A stretch of DNA of 32,295 nt from an uncultured Bacilli bacterium (GTDB taxonomy: Bacteria; Bacillota_I; Bacilli_A; RFN20; CAG-826). Of this stretch, positions 25,826 to 32,295 are shown piece after piece. How positions within the stretch are numbered: position 1 is the first letter of the stretch; the number at the start of each line of letters is the position of its first letter. The notes under the pieces were generated by a model. The model saw only the letters and a program-made list of their open reading frames with translations. It did not search any database and was not told the DNA's origin. The stretch lies in NCBI GenBank assembly GCA_905235705.1, contig CAJOML010000006.1, forward strand, positions 1 through 32,295, in the 5' to 3' direction. The position numbers and the translations under genes were made by a program.

Positions 25826-28132
25826 ATGATTAATAGAGACGGAAACACATTTTTTCTTTCAACGAAGAAATCCACTTTGATTTTAAGGATCAACGAAGTC
25901 GGAAAACCGATTTGCGAATATTATGGTCATCGCGTTCCTTCGACCACCCCTGAAGCCGCCTTTACCAAGCCGGAAATGATGATGGGCCGATCGGTCGCCT
26001 ATGATAAAACCAAATCCGAGCAGATTTGTCTTAATGATTTGGCATTAGAGATTTCCACTCCCTTAAAAGGAGATACCCATGCCCCTTCTTTGATTTTAAG
26101 AAGTGAAGATAGCGTTGTTTTCGATTTCACCTTTGCTGAAGCTCAAATCGGCGAAGCCAAGTTGATGGAAGGCTATCCAACGCCAAGAGGCGCTTCGGAA
26201 GAACTTGTTTTGGCCTTAGAAGACAAAGCCCTCCTTGCCAAAGCCGAGCTCCATTATGTCGTTTATGAAGAGGAAGACGTCATTGGCCGTTATGTCGTCA
26301 TCGAAAATGGGAACGATAAATCTTTCGATATTGAAAAGGCCATGTCGATGCAGCTAGTCCTTGAAGATAAGGGCTTTGAATTAGTTAGCCATTATAGTAA
26401 CTGGACAGGCGAATTTAGCGTTGAGCAACAACCTCTTTTCCATAACCGTATTGAGTTCGGTTCGAATACCGGCTCTAGCGGAGATGACCATAATCCTTTC
26501 TTCTATTTGAAAGCAAAAGGATGCAGCCTACATCATGGCGAAGTCTATGGGTTTAACCTCATCTATTCTGGGAATCATCTCGAACAAATCGAAAAAGACA
26601 ATTATGGAAAAGTCCGCATTTTGCAGGGAATTTCCCCTTTAAATTTCCGCAAAACCCTCGCAAAAGGCGAAAAATTCATCACCCCGATGGCGGTTATGAC
26701 TTATAGCGAAGAAGGGCTAAATGGGATGGCTCACCAGTTCCATGACTTTGTTAACGGACACGTCATCCCGGAAGAATTCTCTTATGTCACGCGACCTATT
26801 TGCTATAACAACTGGGAAGCGACTTATGCCAAATTCAATGAGGGGAAAATCCATGCCTTAATAAAGAAGGCGGAGAAAATGGGGATTGAGTTATTCGTCC
26901 TCGATGATGGCTGGTTCGGTCACCGCGATGATGACAAATCATCATTAGGAGATTACAACGTCTATAAGAAGAAGTTGCCTCATGAGATAAGCGGCTTATC
27001 CGCGTATGTCCATAAGCACAATATGAAATTCGGCCTTTGGTTTGAACCGGAGGCCATTTCTGTCGATAGCGATCTTTTTCGCGCCCACCCCGAATACGTG
27101 ATGAGGGACAAACTTCATAACCCTAGCGAGGGGCGAAACCAATTGCTTTTGGATTTAACTAATCCCGAAGTTAGGGAATATCTTTTCAAACAATTGAAGT
27201 CCACCATCGGGCCGGCCCAAATTGACTATATCAAATGGGATTACAATAGAATCTTTTCTGATGTCCCTGCCGATAATGGAACTTATATGCACGACTACAT
27301 TCTTGGCCTCTACGATTTGCTGAATAAAGTTAGGGCCGAGTTTCCAAATCTGATGATGGAAAATTGCGCCTCTGGCGGTGGCAGAAATGACCTTGGGATG
27401 TTTAGTTATTTTTGTCAGGGCTGGGTTAGCGACGACACTGATTCTTATGAAAGAGGAAAGATTCAAACGGCAATGGCGATGGGATATCCCCAAAGCGTCT
27501 TATCTAACCACGTTTCCGCGAAAACAAACCACCAATTACTCCGCAAAACCAGCCTAGGAACAAAATTTGACGTCGCTTCAATCGGCGTTCTTGGATATGA
27601 ACTGGATATCACAAAACTAGATCCGATTGATGAACGTGAAATCAAAAACCAAATCACTTACTATAAAGAAAATAGATACCTATTCCAATTTGGCCGCTTC
27701 GATTTGCTCCAAGAACTTGAGGAGGGGGCTTTAATTTATCAAGTTTCCGATGGGAAGAATGCTGAAGTTGTGTATATGAACAACCTTCAAACAACCCATT
27801 CCGGCATTGAAACATTGGTTCCAGTCAACCTGGATTCATCCCTGACTTACAATTACAAGGTTAGGCATGAAGAAATCGATTTTAAGCGTTTTGGTTCTTT
27901 GATTAATCAAGTTACGCCGATCCATTTAAAGGAAGAAGGGAAGCTAGTTAACTTCATTTCTCGTCGCTGGGGGTATGGGACAGAAAAATTTGAAGGCGAA
28001 ATAAGCGGTGATATGCTTCTTGGAGGGGCTTTGAAGCTTCCCCGTCAATGGGCAGGGACCGGTATGAATGAATACACGAGGATTATCTTAGATTTTGGAG
28101 CCCGGATTTATCGTATCAGCCCTACAAAATAA
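25826..28132 (+). CDS. Alpha-galactosidase, glycoside hydrolase family 36
   Basis: This 768-residue enzyme removes terminal alpha-galactose from melibiose and raffinose-type sugars in the cytoplasm. It has an N-terminal beta-sandwich (~1-325), then a TIM barrel with FVLDDGWFGHRDDD, KFGLWFEPEAI and the nucleophile Asp472 in DYIKWDYNR. The acid/base lies in WVSDDTDSYE (Asp536-539). SNHVSAKTNHQ and the C-terminal beta domain complete the fold. Length and motifs match the tetrameric GH36 type of Bacilli. The ATG at 25826 has no ribosome site and follows a TACAAT box by 6 bases. It is divergent from GH2, and a strong terminator follows. Confidence 0.95.
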   Translation: MINRDGNTFFLSTKKSTLILRINEVGKPICEYYGHRVPSTTPEAAFTKPEMMMGRSVAYDKTKSEQICLNDLALEISTPLKGDTHAPSLILRSEDSVVFDFTFAEAQIGEAKLMEGYPTPRGASEELVLALEDKALLAKAELHYVVYEEEDVIGRYVVIENGNDKSFDIEKAMSMQLVLEDKGFELVSHYSNWTGEFSVEQQPLFHNRIEFGSNTGSSGDDHNPFFYLKAKGCSLHHGEVYGFNLIYSGNHLEQIEKDNYGKVRILQGISPLNFRKTLAKGEKFITPMAVMTYSEEGLNGMAHQFHDFVNGHVIPEEFSYVTRPICYNNWEATYAKFNEGKIHALIKKAEKMGIELFVLDDGWFGHRDDDKSSLGDYNVYKKKLPHEISGLSAYVHKHNMKFGLWFEPEAISVDSDLFRAHPEYVMRDKLHNPSEGRNQLLLDLTNPEVREYLFKQLKSTIGPAQIDYIKWDYNRIFSDVPADNGTYMHDYILGLYDLLNKVRAEFPNLMMENCASGGGRNDLGMFSYFCQGWVSDDTDSYERGKIQTAMAMGYPQSVLSNHVSAKTNHQLLRKTSLGTKFDVASIGVLGYELDITKLDPIDEREIKNQITYYKENRYLFQFGRFDLLQELEEGALIYQVSDGKNAEVVYMNNLQTTHSGIETLVPVNLDSSLTYNYKVRHEEIDFKRFGSLINQVTPIHLKEEGKLVNFISRRWGYGTEKFEGEISGDMLLGGALKLPRQWAGTGMNEYTRIILDFGARIYRISPTK

Positions 28133-28156
28133 GTTAATAAACCCATCGCTTCAACT

Positions 28157-28178
28157 AGGGGGGTCTACCCCCTTTTTT
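28157..28178 (+). terminator. Terminator of the alpha-galactosidase gene
   Basis: AGGGGG/CCCCCT, a 6-bp GC-rich stem with a 5-base loop, is followed by six T residues about 25 bases after the stop codon. Confidence 0.9.
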
Positions 28179-28186
28179 AACTCCTG

Positions 28187-28566
28187 AATGGAGCAAGATT
28201 TAAGAAGCCAATAACCTTAAAATTTATCCCACGAAAAGAATGATCAATTGAAGCCTGAAACTGCAGCCATTTCCCAAAATGTTTAAAAATATAGAAAATA
28301 GAATGCATGGTATACCTAAAATTACATTTTTTAAGCGTTAAAAAGGGGAAATCTTGGAATCTCATACTCAGCAAAACGGTTTACTTATTTTGATTTTTGG
28401 AATTAGATGCACGTCATCGATGAAAATTTTCCCGTTTAAGAGTGCCAATCTTGGCATTTCCGCTTTGATAATTTGTCCCCAATGCTTTTTCTTTTATCAA
28501 AATTTGTTGGATTTAAAAGTTTCACGTATGGCGTAAATTTACCAATATTGGCCTGGTTGCTCCATT
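28187..28566. repeat. Possible 380-bp non-coding element with terminal inverted repeats (MITE or decayed IS)
   Basis: The ends carry a perfect 10-bp inverted repeat: AATGGAGCAA at the left (28187) and TTGCTCCATT at the right (ending 28566). The inner ~30 bases are also related imperfectly: left GCCAATAACCTTAAAATTTA against right, read in reverse, GCCAATATTGGTAAATTTA. The interior is AT-rich with only short ORFs and no transposase motif I can recognise, plus a small hairpin, TGCCAATCTTGGCA (28443-28456). I see no target-site duplication. Together with the flanks it accounts for most of the 605-base gene-free stretch between GH36 and the GT4 gene. Confidence 0.4.
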
Positions 28567-28586
28567 TTATAGAAGTTTTAGCTTTT

Positions 28587-28619
28587 CAAAATTTATCGGG
28601 CCAAATCTGATAAATTTTG
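28587..28619. repeat. Perfect 11-bp inverted repeat
   Basis: CAAAATTTATC and GATAAATTTTG are separated by 11 bases. The AAAATTTATC arm also occurs at 28219-28228 inside the adjacent putative element. It has no T-run that would make it a terminator; it may be an operator or part of a mobile-element end. Confidence 0.5.
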
Positions 28620-28691
28620 CCGATTGCTATATTATAATTACTTTCCCTCAATAAACCCTCTTTCTAGTGATACCTTTTTGAGAAGATTTTA

Positions 28692-28720
28692 GGAAAAGAA
28701 AACAGGCACACGTCCTGTCT
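28692..28720 (-). terminator. Terminator of the GT4 gene
   Basis: On the minus strand, GACAGG-ACGTGTG-CCTGTT (5 Watson-Crick pairs plus a G-U) leads into TTCTTTTCC, about 20 bases after the GT4 stop codon. Confidence 0.7.
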
Positions 28721-28737
28721 CCTTTATTTGGAGTTTA

Positions 28738-30006
28738 TTAAGCTTTAATGTTGGCCGGCATCTCGTCGATGACGCCTTCTTTGATAAGTGTTTTGAAGAT
28801 TTTCTTTTTCTTCTTTTCGTCTTTTTTACGAACCCGGTTTTGGGCGATATCGCAACCGGCTTGGTGATCTTTGATCGCCGCTTCGAACATCTCTACCATT
28901 TTGTCTACCATCTTGTCCAAGGTAAGGTTCTTGGCCATCTCCTGGTAAGGCAAAGATAACGACTTCCTTTCTTCCTCGTGCTCGATGAAGTATTCCAATC
29001 CTTTTTTGAGGGAGCGCCAACTTCCATGTTTGAAGATACATTTTGGCGAGAGTGAGAAAGAATTGGTCGCGGAGAGTTTTGAGTCCGAAATAAGAGGGAC
29101 GGCGCCACAGGCGAATGCCTCGATCGCGGATATGCCTTCAATTTCGAAGTCGCTGGCATGAACATATATATCTGAATTAGATAATATCTCTCTTAGTTGT
29201 TCTTGATCGCAGAACTTAATGATAAGAGGATTCGCTAATCCCTTCTTCTCGGCTAATTTCTTGTAATGCTTTTCTTTTGGTCCTTTGCCGCAGAAAACGA
29301 TTTGAATCCTGTCGTTATATTTCGATTTGGAAACAGCTTTGATAATGATGTCTTGGCGTTTCTCTCCAGCTAGACGACCTGACATTGTCACAATGATTTT
29401 ATCCTTGAGTTCTGCGGGCTTTTCGACATTAATCTTGTGGAAATAAGGGATATAGCCATTGGAAATGACATGGAAAACGTTGTTATCGTAGTGATGGGAG
29501 ATCAATTGGTTTTTGATCATTTCCGAGGGACAATGGATATGGCGAACATGATCGAATAGATAGTTCTTAAAGGACAAATATAAAGCCCAGTTCGCAAAAT
29601 GGAATTTTCCCATGTGAATGGCCGAGGTAATATTTTGAGGCTGTAAATGGAAAGCCGCGGTCACAGGCACATCTAGAACCTCGGCGATAAGCCTTGCGAC
29701 CGAACAAAGCTTAAAGGGAATGAAGAGGTGGACGAGGTCCGCCCCTTTGATTGCATCATAGACGACCTTGGGGTCGCATTTAACGAAATTAAAACCGTCT
29801 TTGAGGATCAAACTTTCAAAAACGGGGAACTTGTAATGTTCTAGTCCAAAATAACGGAAAGGGAACGTCGATGGGTCGGCTGGCTTTTCGCAAACCATGG
29901 TAACTTCATGCCCTAGTTTTTCCAATTCCTTGGCAAAACGATGGCAAGTTGCACCTGTCCCATTCGTGATGGAATTCGCGCATTCTAAGACAAACACCAA
30001 CTTCAT
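28738..30006 (-). CDS. GT4-family glycosyltransferase, candidate membrane glycolipid synthase
   Basis: This 422-residue GT-B retaining glycosyltransferase has an N-terminal acceptor domain that begins KLVFVLECANSITNGTGATCHRFAKEL, and a donor domain from about residue 205 with VTMSGRLAGEKRQDIIIKAV. It also has FCGKGPKEKHY and the E-x7-E-type motif EGISAIEAFACGAVPLISDS. The acceptor domain resembles diacylglycerol glucosyltransferases of Bacilli and Acholeplasma (LVHLFIPF, AAFHLQPQNIT), so a glycolipid role is plausible. The C-terminal ~50 residues are lysine-rich (RVRKKDEKKKKK), which could bind acidic membrane surface. No ribosome site precedes the ATG; TACACT lies 8 bases upstream. It appears to be a single-gene unit. 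Confidence 0.85.
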   Translation of the reverse strand: MKLVFVLECANSITNGTGATCHRFAKELEKLGHEVTMVCEKPADPSTFPFRYFGLEHYKFPVFESLILKDGFNFVKCDPKVVYDAIKGADLVHLFIPFKLCSVARLIAEVLDVPVTAAFHLQPQNITSAIHMGKFHFANWALYLSFKNYLFDHVRHIHCPSEMIKNQLISHHYDNNVFHVISNGYIPYFHKINVEKPAELKDKIIVTMSGRLAGEKRQDIIIKAVSKSKYNDRIQIVFCGKGPKEKHYKKLAEKKGLANPLIIKFCDQEQLREILSNSDIYVHASDFEIEGISAIEAFACGAVPLISDSKLSATNSFSLSPKCIFKHGSWRSLKKGLEYFIEHEEERKSLSLPYQEMAKNLTLDKMVDKMVEMFEAAIKDHQAGCDIAQNRVRKKDEKKKKKIFKTLIKEGVIDEMPANIKA

Positions 30007-30068
30007 AGAAGTTTAGTGTAACTAATTCCCATGATAAATGCTAGAAAAACAGGTAAATACGAATTTAT

Positions 30069-30097
30069 TTGAATAGATATGTATTTGTATGTATACT
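30069..30097 (+). promoter_or_regulatory. Promoter of the small-gene/NfeD/SPFH operon
   Basis: TTGAAT, a 17-bp spacer and TATACT lie 23 bases before the ATG of the frameshifted small gene, which has a strong AGAAAGGAGG ribosome site. Confidence 0.8.
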
Positions 30098-30119
30098 GAT
30101 GTAGAAAGGAGGACAATCA

Positions 30120-30474
30120 ATGGGAATCATATGGTTCGGATTAAAAGAAAGAGAAGGCGTTGCTTCCTTCTACGACAACAATATCACCTTAAATACAGTT
30201 GCTTCCTATCCTCTTAAAAGTTGGCATGGATGAGAATAAACGCATCTTAATTGCCCCAGTAAGCAAAGAAAAAGCCGAGTCGGGAATCTATGATGAATAC
30301 GCCCTTCTCCCTTACGAAGTTCGGAAGTCATTCTCTCGCATTAATTCCGCATCTTTGATGCGACAAATCGAACAGGCGTTTGGGCTCGCCTTTGGAAAAA
30401 CGCCTGCCAAATTCAAGACGACTTGGGATCCAAAAGAGAACATCCTCTATGTCGATATGGGAAAGGAGATTTAA
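30120..30474 (+). pseudogene. Frameshifted small protein gene leading the NfeD-SPFH operon
   Basis: A strong promoter and ribosome site precede ATG 30120, which reads MGIIWFGLKEREGVASFYDN and stops at TGA 30231 after 37 codons. The rest of the protein continues in the +1 frame (the track's 30199 ORF): KVGMDENKRILIAPVSKEKAESG... to 30474. Removing one A from the AAAA run at 30216-30219 restores a single ORF of 117 residues through TYPLKVGMDE-type sequence, so this is a one-base insertion. Whether it is a sequencing error, a phase-variable run or true decay cannot be told here. The protein (beta-rich start, C-terminal helix RQIEQAFGLAFG) is not recognised. Its position suggests a role with the SPFH pair. 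It stops 3 bases before nfeD. Confidence 0.7.
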
Positions 30475-30477
30475 TCT

Positions 30478-30936
30478 ATGGAACAATATATGTGGATTAT
30501 ATGGTTAAGCGTGTTCGTTATCGCCCTAATCATTGAAGCCATTGGAACCGACTTAGTTTCCATTTGGTTCTCTGCTGGCGCCCTCGTAAGCTTGATCATC
30601 TCGTTCATCCCCGATGTGCCATGGTGGGTCGAAATCATAATATTTGTTGTGATTTCGGGAATTTGCCTTCTGACTTTACGACCGTTAACACGGAAATACA
30701 TGAGAGGTAAAATCGTATCCAGCAATGCCGACTCCTTGATTGGGAGAAAAGGGATGCTACTTGAGAAAATCGGTCCGCTCCACCGGGGTATCTGCCAATT
30801 AGGCGATGTCAAGTGGACCGCCCTAGGCATCGATGAGTCAACCAAAATCGAAGCCGGGAAAGTGGTGGAAGTCGTTGCTATCAGCGGCAACAAACTCATT
30901 GTCAGAGAAGCGGATATAACCGCGGAAGGAGAATAA
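30478..30936 (+). CDS. NfeD-like membrane protein
   Basis: This 152-residue protein has two to three membrane segments in residues ~5-75 (WIIWLSVFVIALIIEAIGTDL, AGALVSLIISFI, VEIIIFVVISGICLLTL). A C-terminal soluble OB-fold (~90-148) contains LIGRKGMLLEKIGPLHRGICQLGDVKWTAL and KVVEVVAISGNKLIV, the NfeD pattern. NfeD proteins of this short type are encoded with SPFH/stomatin partners and are thought to organise membrane microdomains; the SPFH gene follows by 2 bases. The ribosome site AAGGAGAT lies at the end of the preceding gene. No ClpP-class protease domain is present, in contrast to long NfeD proteins. Confidence 0.88.
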   Translation: MEQYMWIIWLSVFVIALIIEAIGTDLVSIWFSAGALVSLIISFIPDVPWWVEIIIFVVISGICLLTLRPLTRKYMRGKIVSSNADSLIGRKGMLLEKIGPLHRGICQLGDVKWTALGIDESTKIEAGKVVEVVAISGNKLIVREADITAEGE

Positions 30937-30938
30937 AA

Positions 30939-31901
30939 ATGAAAGTATTAGCAGGCCTTGATGGTGGAATCGTTGCCGCCATCGTCATCTCTATCGTCGT
31001 CTTAATCCTTATTATTGTTGTGGTGACCCATATTCGCGTTATCAAGCAAACGGAAAAAGCGATAGTCGAACGTTTGGGTGCCTATCACGCCACCTGGGGC
31101 GTTGGGGTCCACTTCCTTATCCCCTTCATCGACCGCATTTCCAGCCGCATTTCGATGAAGGAACAAGTCCGTGACTTCCAACCTCAATCAGTCATTACCA
31201 AAGATAACGTCACGATGAAGATCGACACCGTCATCTTCTTCGCCGTCACCGATCCGAAACTTTATGCCTATGGCGTGGATAACCCCATCGCCGCCATTGA
31301 ATATCTCTCGGCGACCACCCTTCGCAACATCATCGGCGAACTCGATTTAGATGCCACCCTTACTAGCCGTGACATCATCAACGAAAAGATGAGAAAGATC
31401 CTTGACGAAGCGACCGACCCCTGGGGCATCAAGGTCAACCGCGTCGAGGTCAAGAACATCCTCCCGCCTAACGATATCCGCGAAGCCATGGAACGCCAGA
31501 TGAGGGCTGAACGTGAAAAGAGGGAAAAGATCCTACTTGCCGAAGGCGAAAAGCAGTCCGCTATCTTAATCGCCGAAGGTAAAAAAGAATCGGCTATCCT
31601 TAATGCCGACGCCGAAAAGCAAACCGCCATACTTCGTGCCGAAGGCGAAGCGCAGTCTCTCCGCGAAATGAAGGCTGCCGAAGCTGAAGGTATCCGTTTG
31701 GTCAGGGAAGCCGAAGCGCAAGGCTTAGAAGCCCTTAAAGCGGCCGCTCCTAGCCAAGAAGTCTTAACCCTCCGCTATTATGAAGCCTTGGGAAAAGTTG
31801 CCGATGGCAAAGCCACTAAGATCTTCTTGCCTGAATCTAGCAAAGGCATCGCTTCCTTGGCCGCCGTTGCCTCTGAAGCCGCCAAGACCACCGAAGAATA
31901 A
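30939..31901 (+). CDS. SPFH / band 7 (stomatin, QmcA-like) membrane scaffold protein
   Basis: This 320-residue protein has one N-terminal membrane anchor (residues ~10-32, IVVLILIIVVV). The SPFH domain follows: EKAIVERLGAYHATWGVGVHFLIPFID, VITKDNVTMKIDTVIFF, IEYLSATTLRNIIGELDLDATLTSRD, and WGIKVNRVEVKNILPP. After it comes a repeated alanine-glutamate coiled-coil segment (LLAEGEKQSAILIAEGKKESAILNADAEKQTAIL), typical of the oligomerising flotillin/stomatin tail. Such proteins form ring-like oligomers that stabilise membrane complexes and often act with FtsH-type proteases. It starts 2 bases after nfeD, with AAGGAG at the end of the latter, and a terminator follows. Confidence 0.95.
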   Translation: MKVLAGLDGGIVAAIVISIVVLILIIVVVTHIRVIKQTEKAIVERLGAYHATWGVGVHFLIPFIDRISSRISMKEQVRDFQPQSVITKDNVTMKIDTVIFFAVTDPKLYAYGVDNPIAAIEYLSATTLRNIIGELDLDATLTSRDIINEKMRKILDEATDPWGIKVNRVEVKNILPPNDIREAMERQMRAEREKREKILLAEGEKQSAILIAEGKKESAILNADAEKQTAILRAEGEAQSLREMKAAEAEGIRLVREAEAQGLEALKAAAPSQEVLTLRYYEALGKVADGKATKIFLPESSKGIASLAAVASEAAKTTEE

Positions 31902-31912
31902 AGTAATGATTT

Positions 31913-31942
31913 GGGGATCTCCAATCGGGGGTCCCCTTTCTT
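31913..31942 (+). terminator. Terminator of the NfeD-SPFH operon
   Basis: GGGGATCTCC pairs with GGGGGTCCCC (10 bp with two G-U pairs) around loop AATC, followed by TTTCTT, 11 bases after the SPFH stop. Confidence 0.85.
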
Positions 31943-31958
31943 AATGAAAAGAAAACAC

Positions 31959-31987
31959 TTGCCCTCGGTGGTTTTCAAGGGTATATT
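31959..31987 (+). promoter_or_regulatory. Promoter of the initiator tRNA gene
   Basis: TTGCCC, a 17-bp spacer and TATATT lie 24 bases before the tRNA 5' end. Confidence 0.7.
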
Positions 31988-32011
31988 AATCGAGCCCTTA
32001 AAGGCAAGCAT

Positions 32012-32088
32012 CGCGGGTTAGAGCAGTCTGGTAGCTCGTCAGGCCCATAACCTGAAGGCCGGTGGTTCAAATCCATCACCCGCAACCA
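32012..32088 (+). tRNA. tRNA-fMet (initiator, anticodon CAT)
   Basis: This 77-nt gene encodes the 3' CCA. The acceptor stem is CGCGGGT/ACCCGCA, with the C1:A72 mismatch that marks the initiator. The D-arm is GAGC/GCTC and the T-arm GGTGG-TTCAAAT-CCATC. The anticodon arm TCAGG-CCCATAA-CCTGA has CAT in the loop. The initiator's three G-C pairs at the anticodon stem are AGG/CCT here, so the first pair is A-U, a variant known from some mollicutes as far as I recall. Confidence 0.97.
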
Positions 32089-32099
32089 TTCGATTGATA

Positions 32100-32132
32100 C
32101 TGGACTGGTAGATTAAATCAGTTCAGTTTTTT
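32100..32132 (+). terminator. Terminator of the tRNA gene
   Basis: CTGGACTG pairs with CAGTTCAG (8 bp, one G-U) across an 11-base loop, followed by six T residues. The next ~110 bases are AT-rich, and I see no gene in them. Confidence 0.85.
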
Positions 32133-32240
32133 CTTTATTTTTAATAAAAAATAGCCCTTTTTTGGAATTTGGACTATTTTCTCGCTTATTGATAAGAGAC
32201 AATTTTTTGATTTTTCTCAAAATTTTAAAGTAGACCCCGA

Positions 32241-32295
32241 CGGGATTTGGGCGAGTTCAAATCCCATACACGCACCCTCAAATCCCATACACGCA
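32241..32295 (+). repeat. Tandem 18-bp repeat resembling a tRNA 3' end, at the contig edge
   Basis: TCAAATCCCATACACGCA occurs at 32257-32274 and again at 32278-32295, at a 21-base period. The first copy is preceded by GAGT, so GTTCAAATC recalls a tRNA T-loop, and ACGCACC recalls an acceptor end. GGGATTT (32242-32248) can pair with AAATCCC in the first copy. A full tRNA does not fold here; the 5' half is absent. It may be an integration-scar tRNA fragment, or an assembly artefact at the end of the sequence. Confidence 0.5.

Noticed and set aside
28354-28536. Short ORFs in the 28,180-28,560 stretch (60-65 aa, both strands), with a CPQC motif and a vaguely transposase-like end
   Set aside because: No ribosome site or recognisable domain; the faint ISL3-like resemblance of the minus-strand ORF end is too weak to call a transposase.
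30199-30474. Independent 91-aa gene starting at TTG 30199
   Set aside because: No ribosome site at that TTG; the upstream ATG has a perfect promoter and Shine-Dalgarno, and removing one A joins both parts, so it is the rear half of a frameshifted gene.
32257-32295. CRISPR array at the right edge
   Set aside because: Two copies of 18 bases with a 3-base gap do not make a repeat-spacer pattern, and no cas gene is present.

Overview
The window looks like a contig from an uncultured, probably gut-associated member of the Bacilli (Firmicutes or Tenericutes-related, of the Erysipelotrichales/RF39/RFN20 kind). The clues are Gram-positive gene content (DnaB and DnaI primosome proteins, Rex, a CcpA-type cre site), mid-range GC and TGA used as a stop codon (dnaB, dnaI, polA, rex). 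This placement is inferred from gene content, not from a search. The first ~745 bases do not belong with the rest. They encode the interior of a membrane/GAF-domain protein in a more AT-rich, Treponema-like style, and they run into the truncated 3' end of an oxidoreductase gene, so an assembly chimera is likely.

Bases ~745-17,000 hold a compact core locus. On the minus strand, pfkA, pyk, a ROK sugar kinase and an FAD oxidoreductase form one operon. Divergent to it are dnaB and dnaI (helicase loading). Tail to tail with dnaI lies dnaE-polA-mutM::coaE, in which formamidopyrimidine-DNA glycosylase and dephospho-CoA kinase are fused in one ORF. Behind it lie ackA and nrnA, ending in a strong terminator. 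The gene set and neighbourhood resemble a compressed version of the Bacillus ackA / nrnA / dnaE / pfkA-pyk / polA-mutM-coaE / dnaB-dnaI region. The dnaB/pfkA intergenic region carries a cluster of DnaA-box-like sites.

Bases 17,100-28,200 are metabolic: an alpha/beta hydrolase with a small membrane protein, rex with a DUF2804 protein, then a galactoside-utilisation set. That set has a GPH-family sugar symporter preceded by a near-perfect cre, a GT-B-like protein of unknown function, a GH2 beta-galactosidase and a divergent GH36 alpha-galactosidase. The two glycosidases share a 46-bp overlapping promoter. Imported alpha/beta-galactosides would be hydrolysed in the cytoplasm and feed glycolysis (pfkA, pyk) and acetate formation (ackA), with Rex sensing NADH/NAD+.

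Bases 28,200-32,295 contain a ~600-bp non-coding stretch with a possible 380-bp inverted-repeat element, a GT4 glycosyltransferase, a frameshifted small gene leading an NfeD-SPFH membrane-scaffold operon, and an initiator tRNA gene. The window ends in a short direct repeat that resembles a tRNA 3' end.

A recurring theme is that several genes (dnaB, dnaE, rex, both galactosidase genes, possibly the GT4 gene) have a -10-like hexamer only 6-9 nt before the ATG and no Shine-Dalgarno sequence, which suggests leaderless mRNAs. Other genes in the window have clear Shine-Dalgarno sites.
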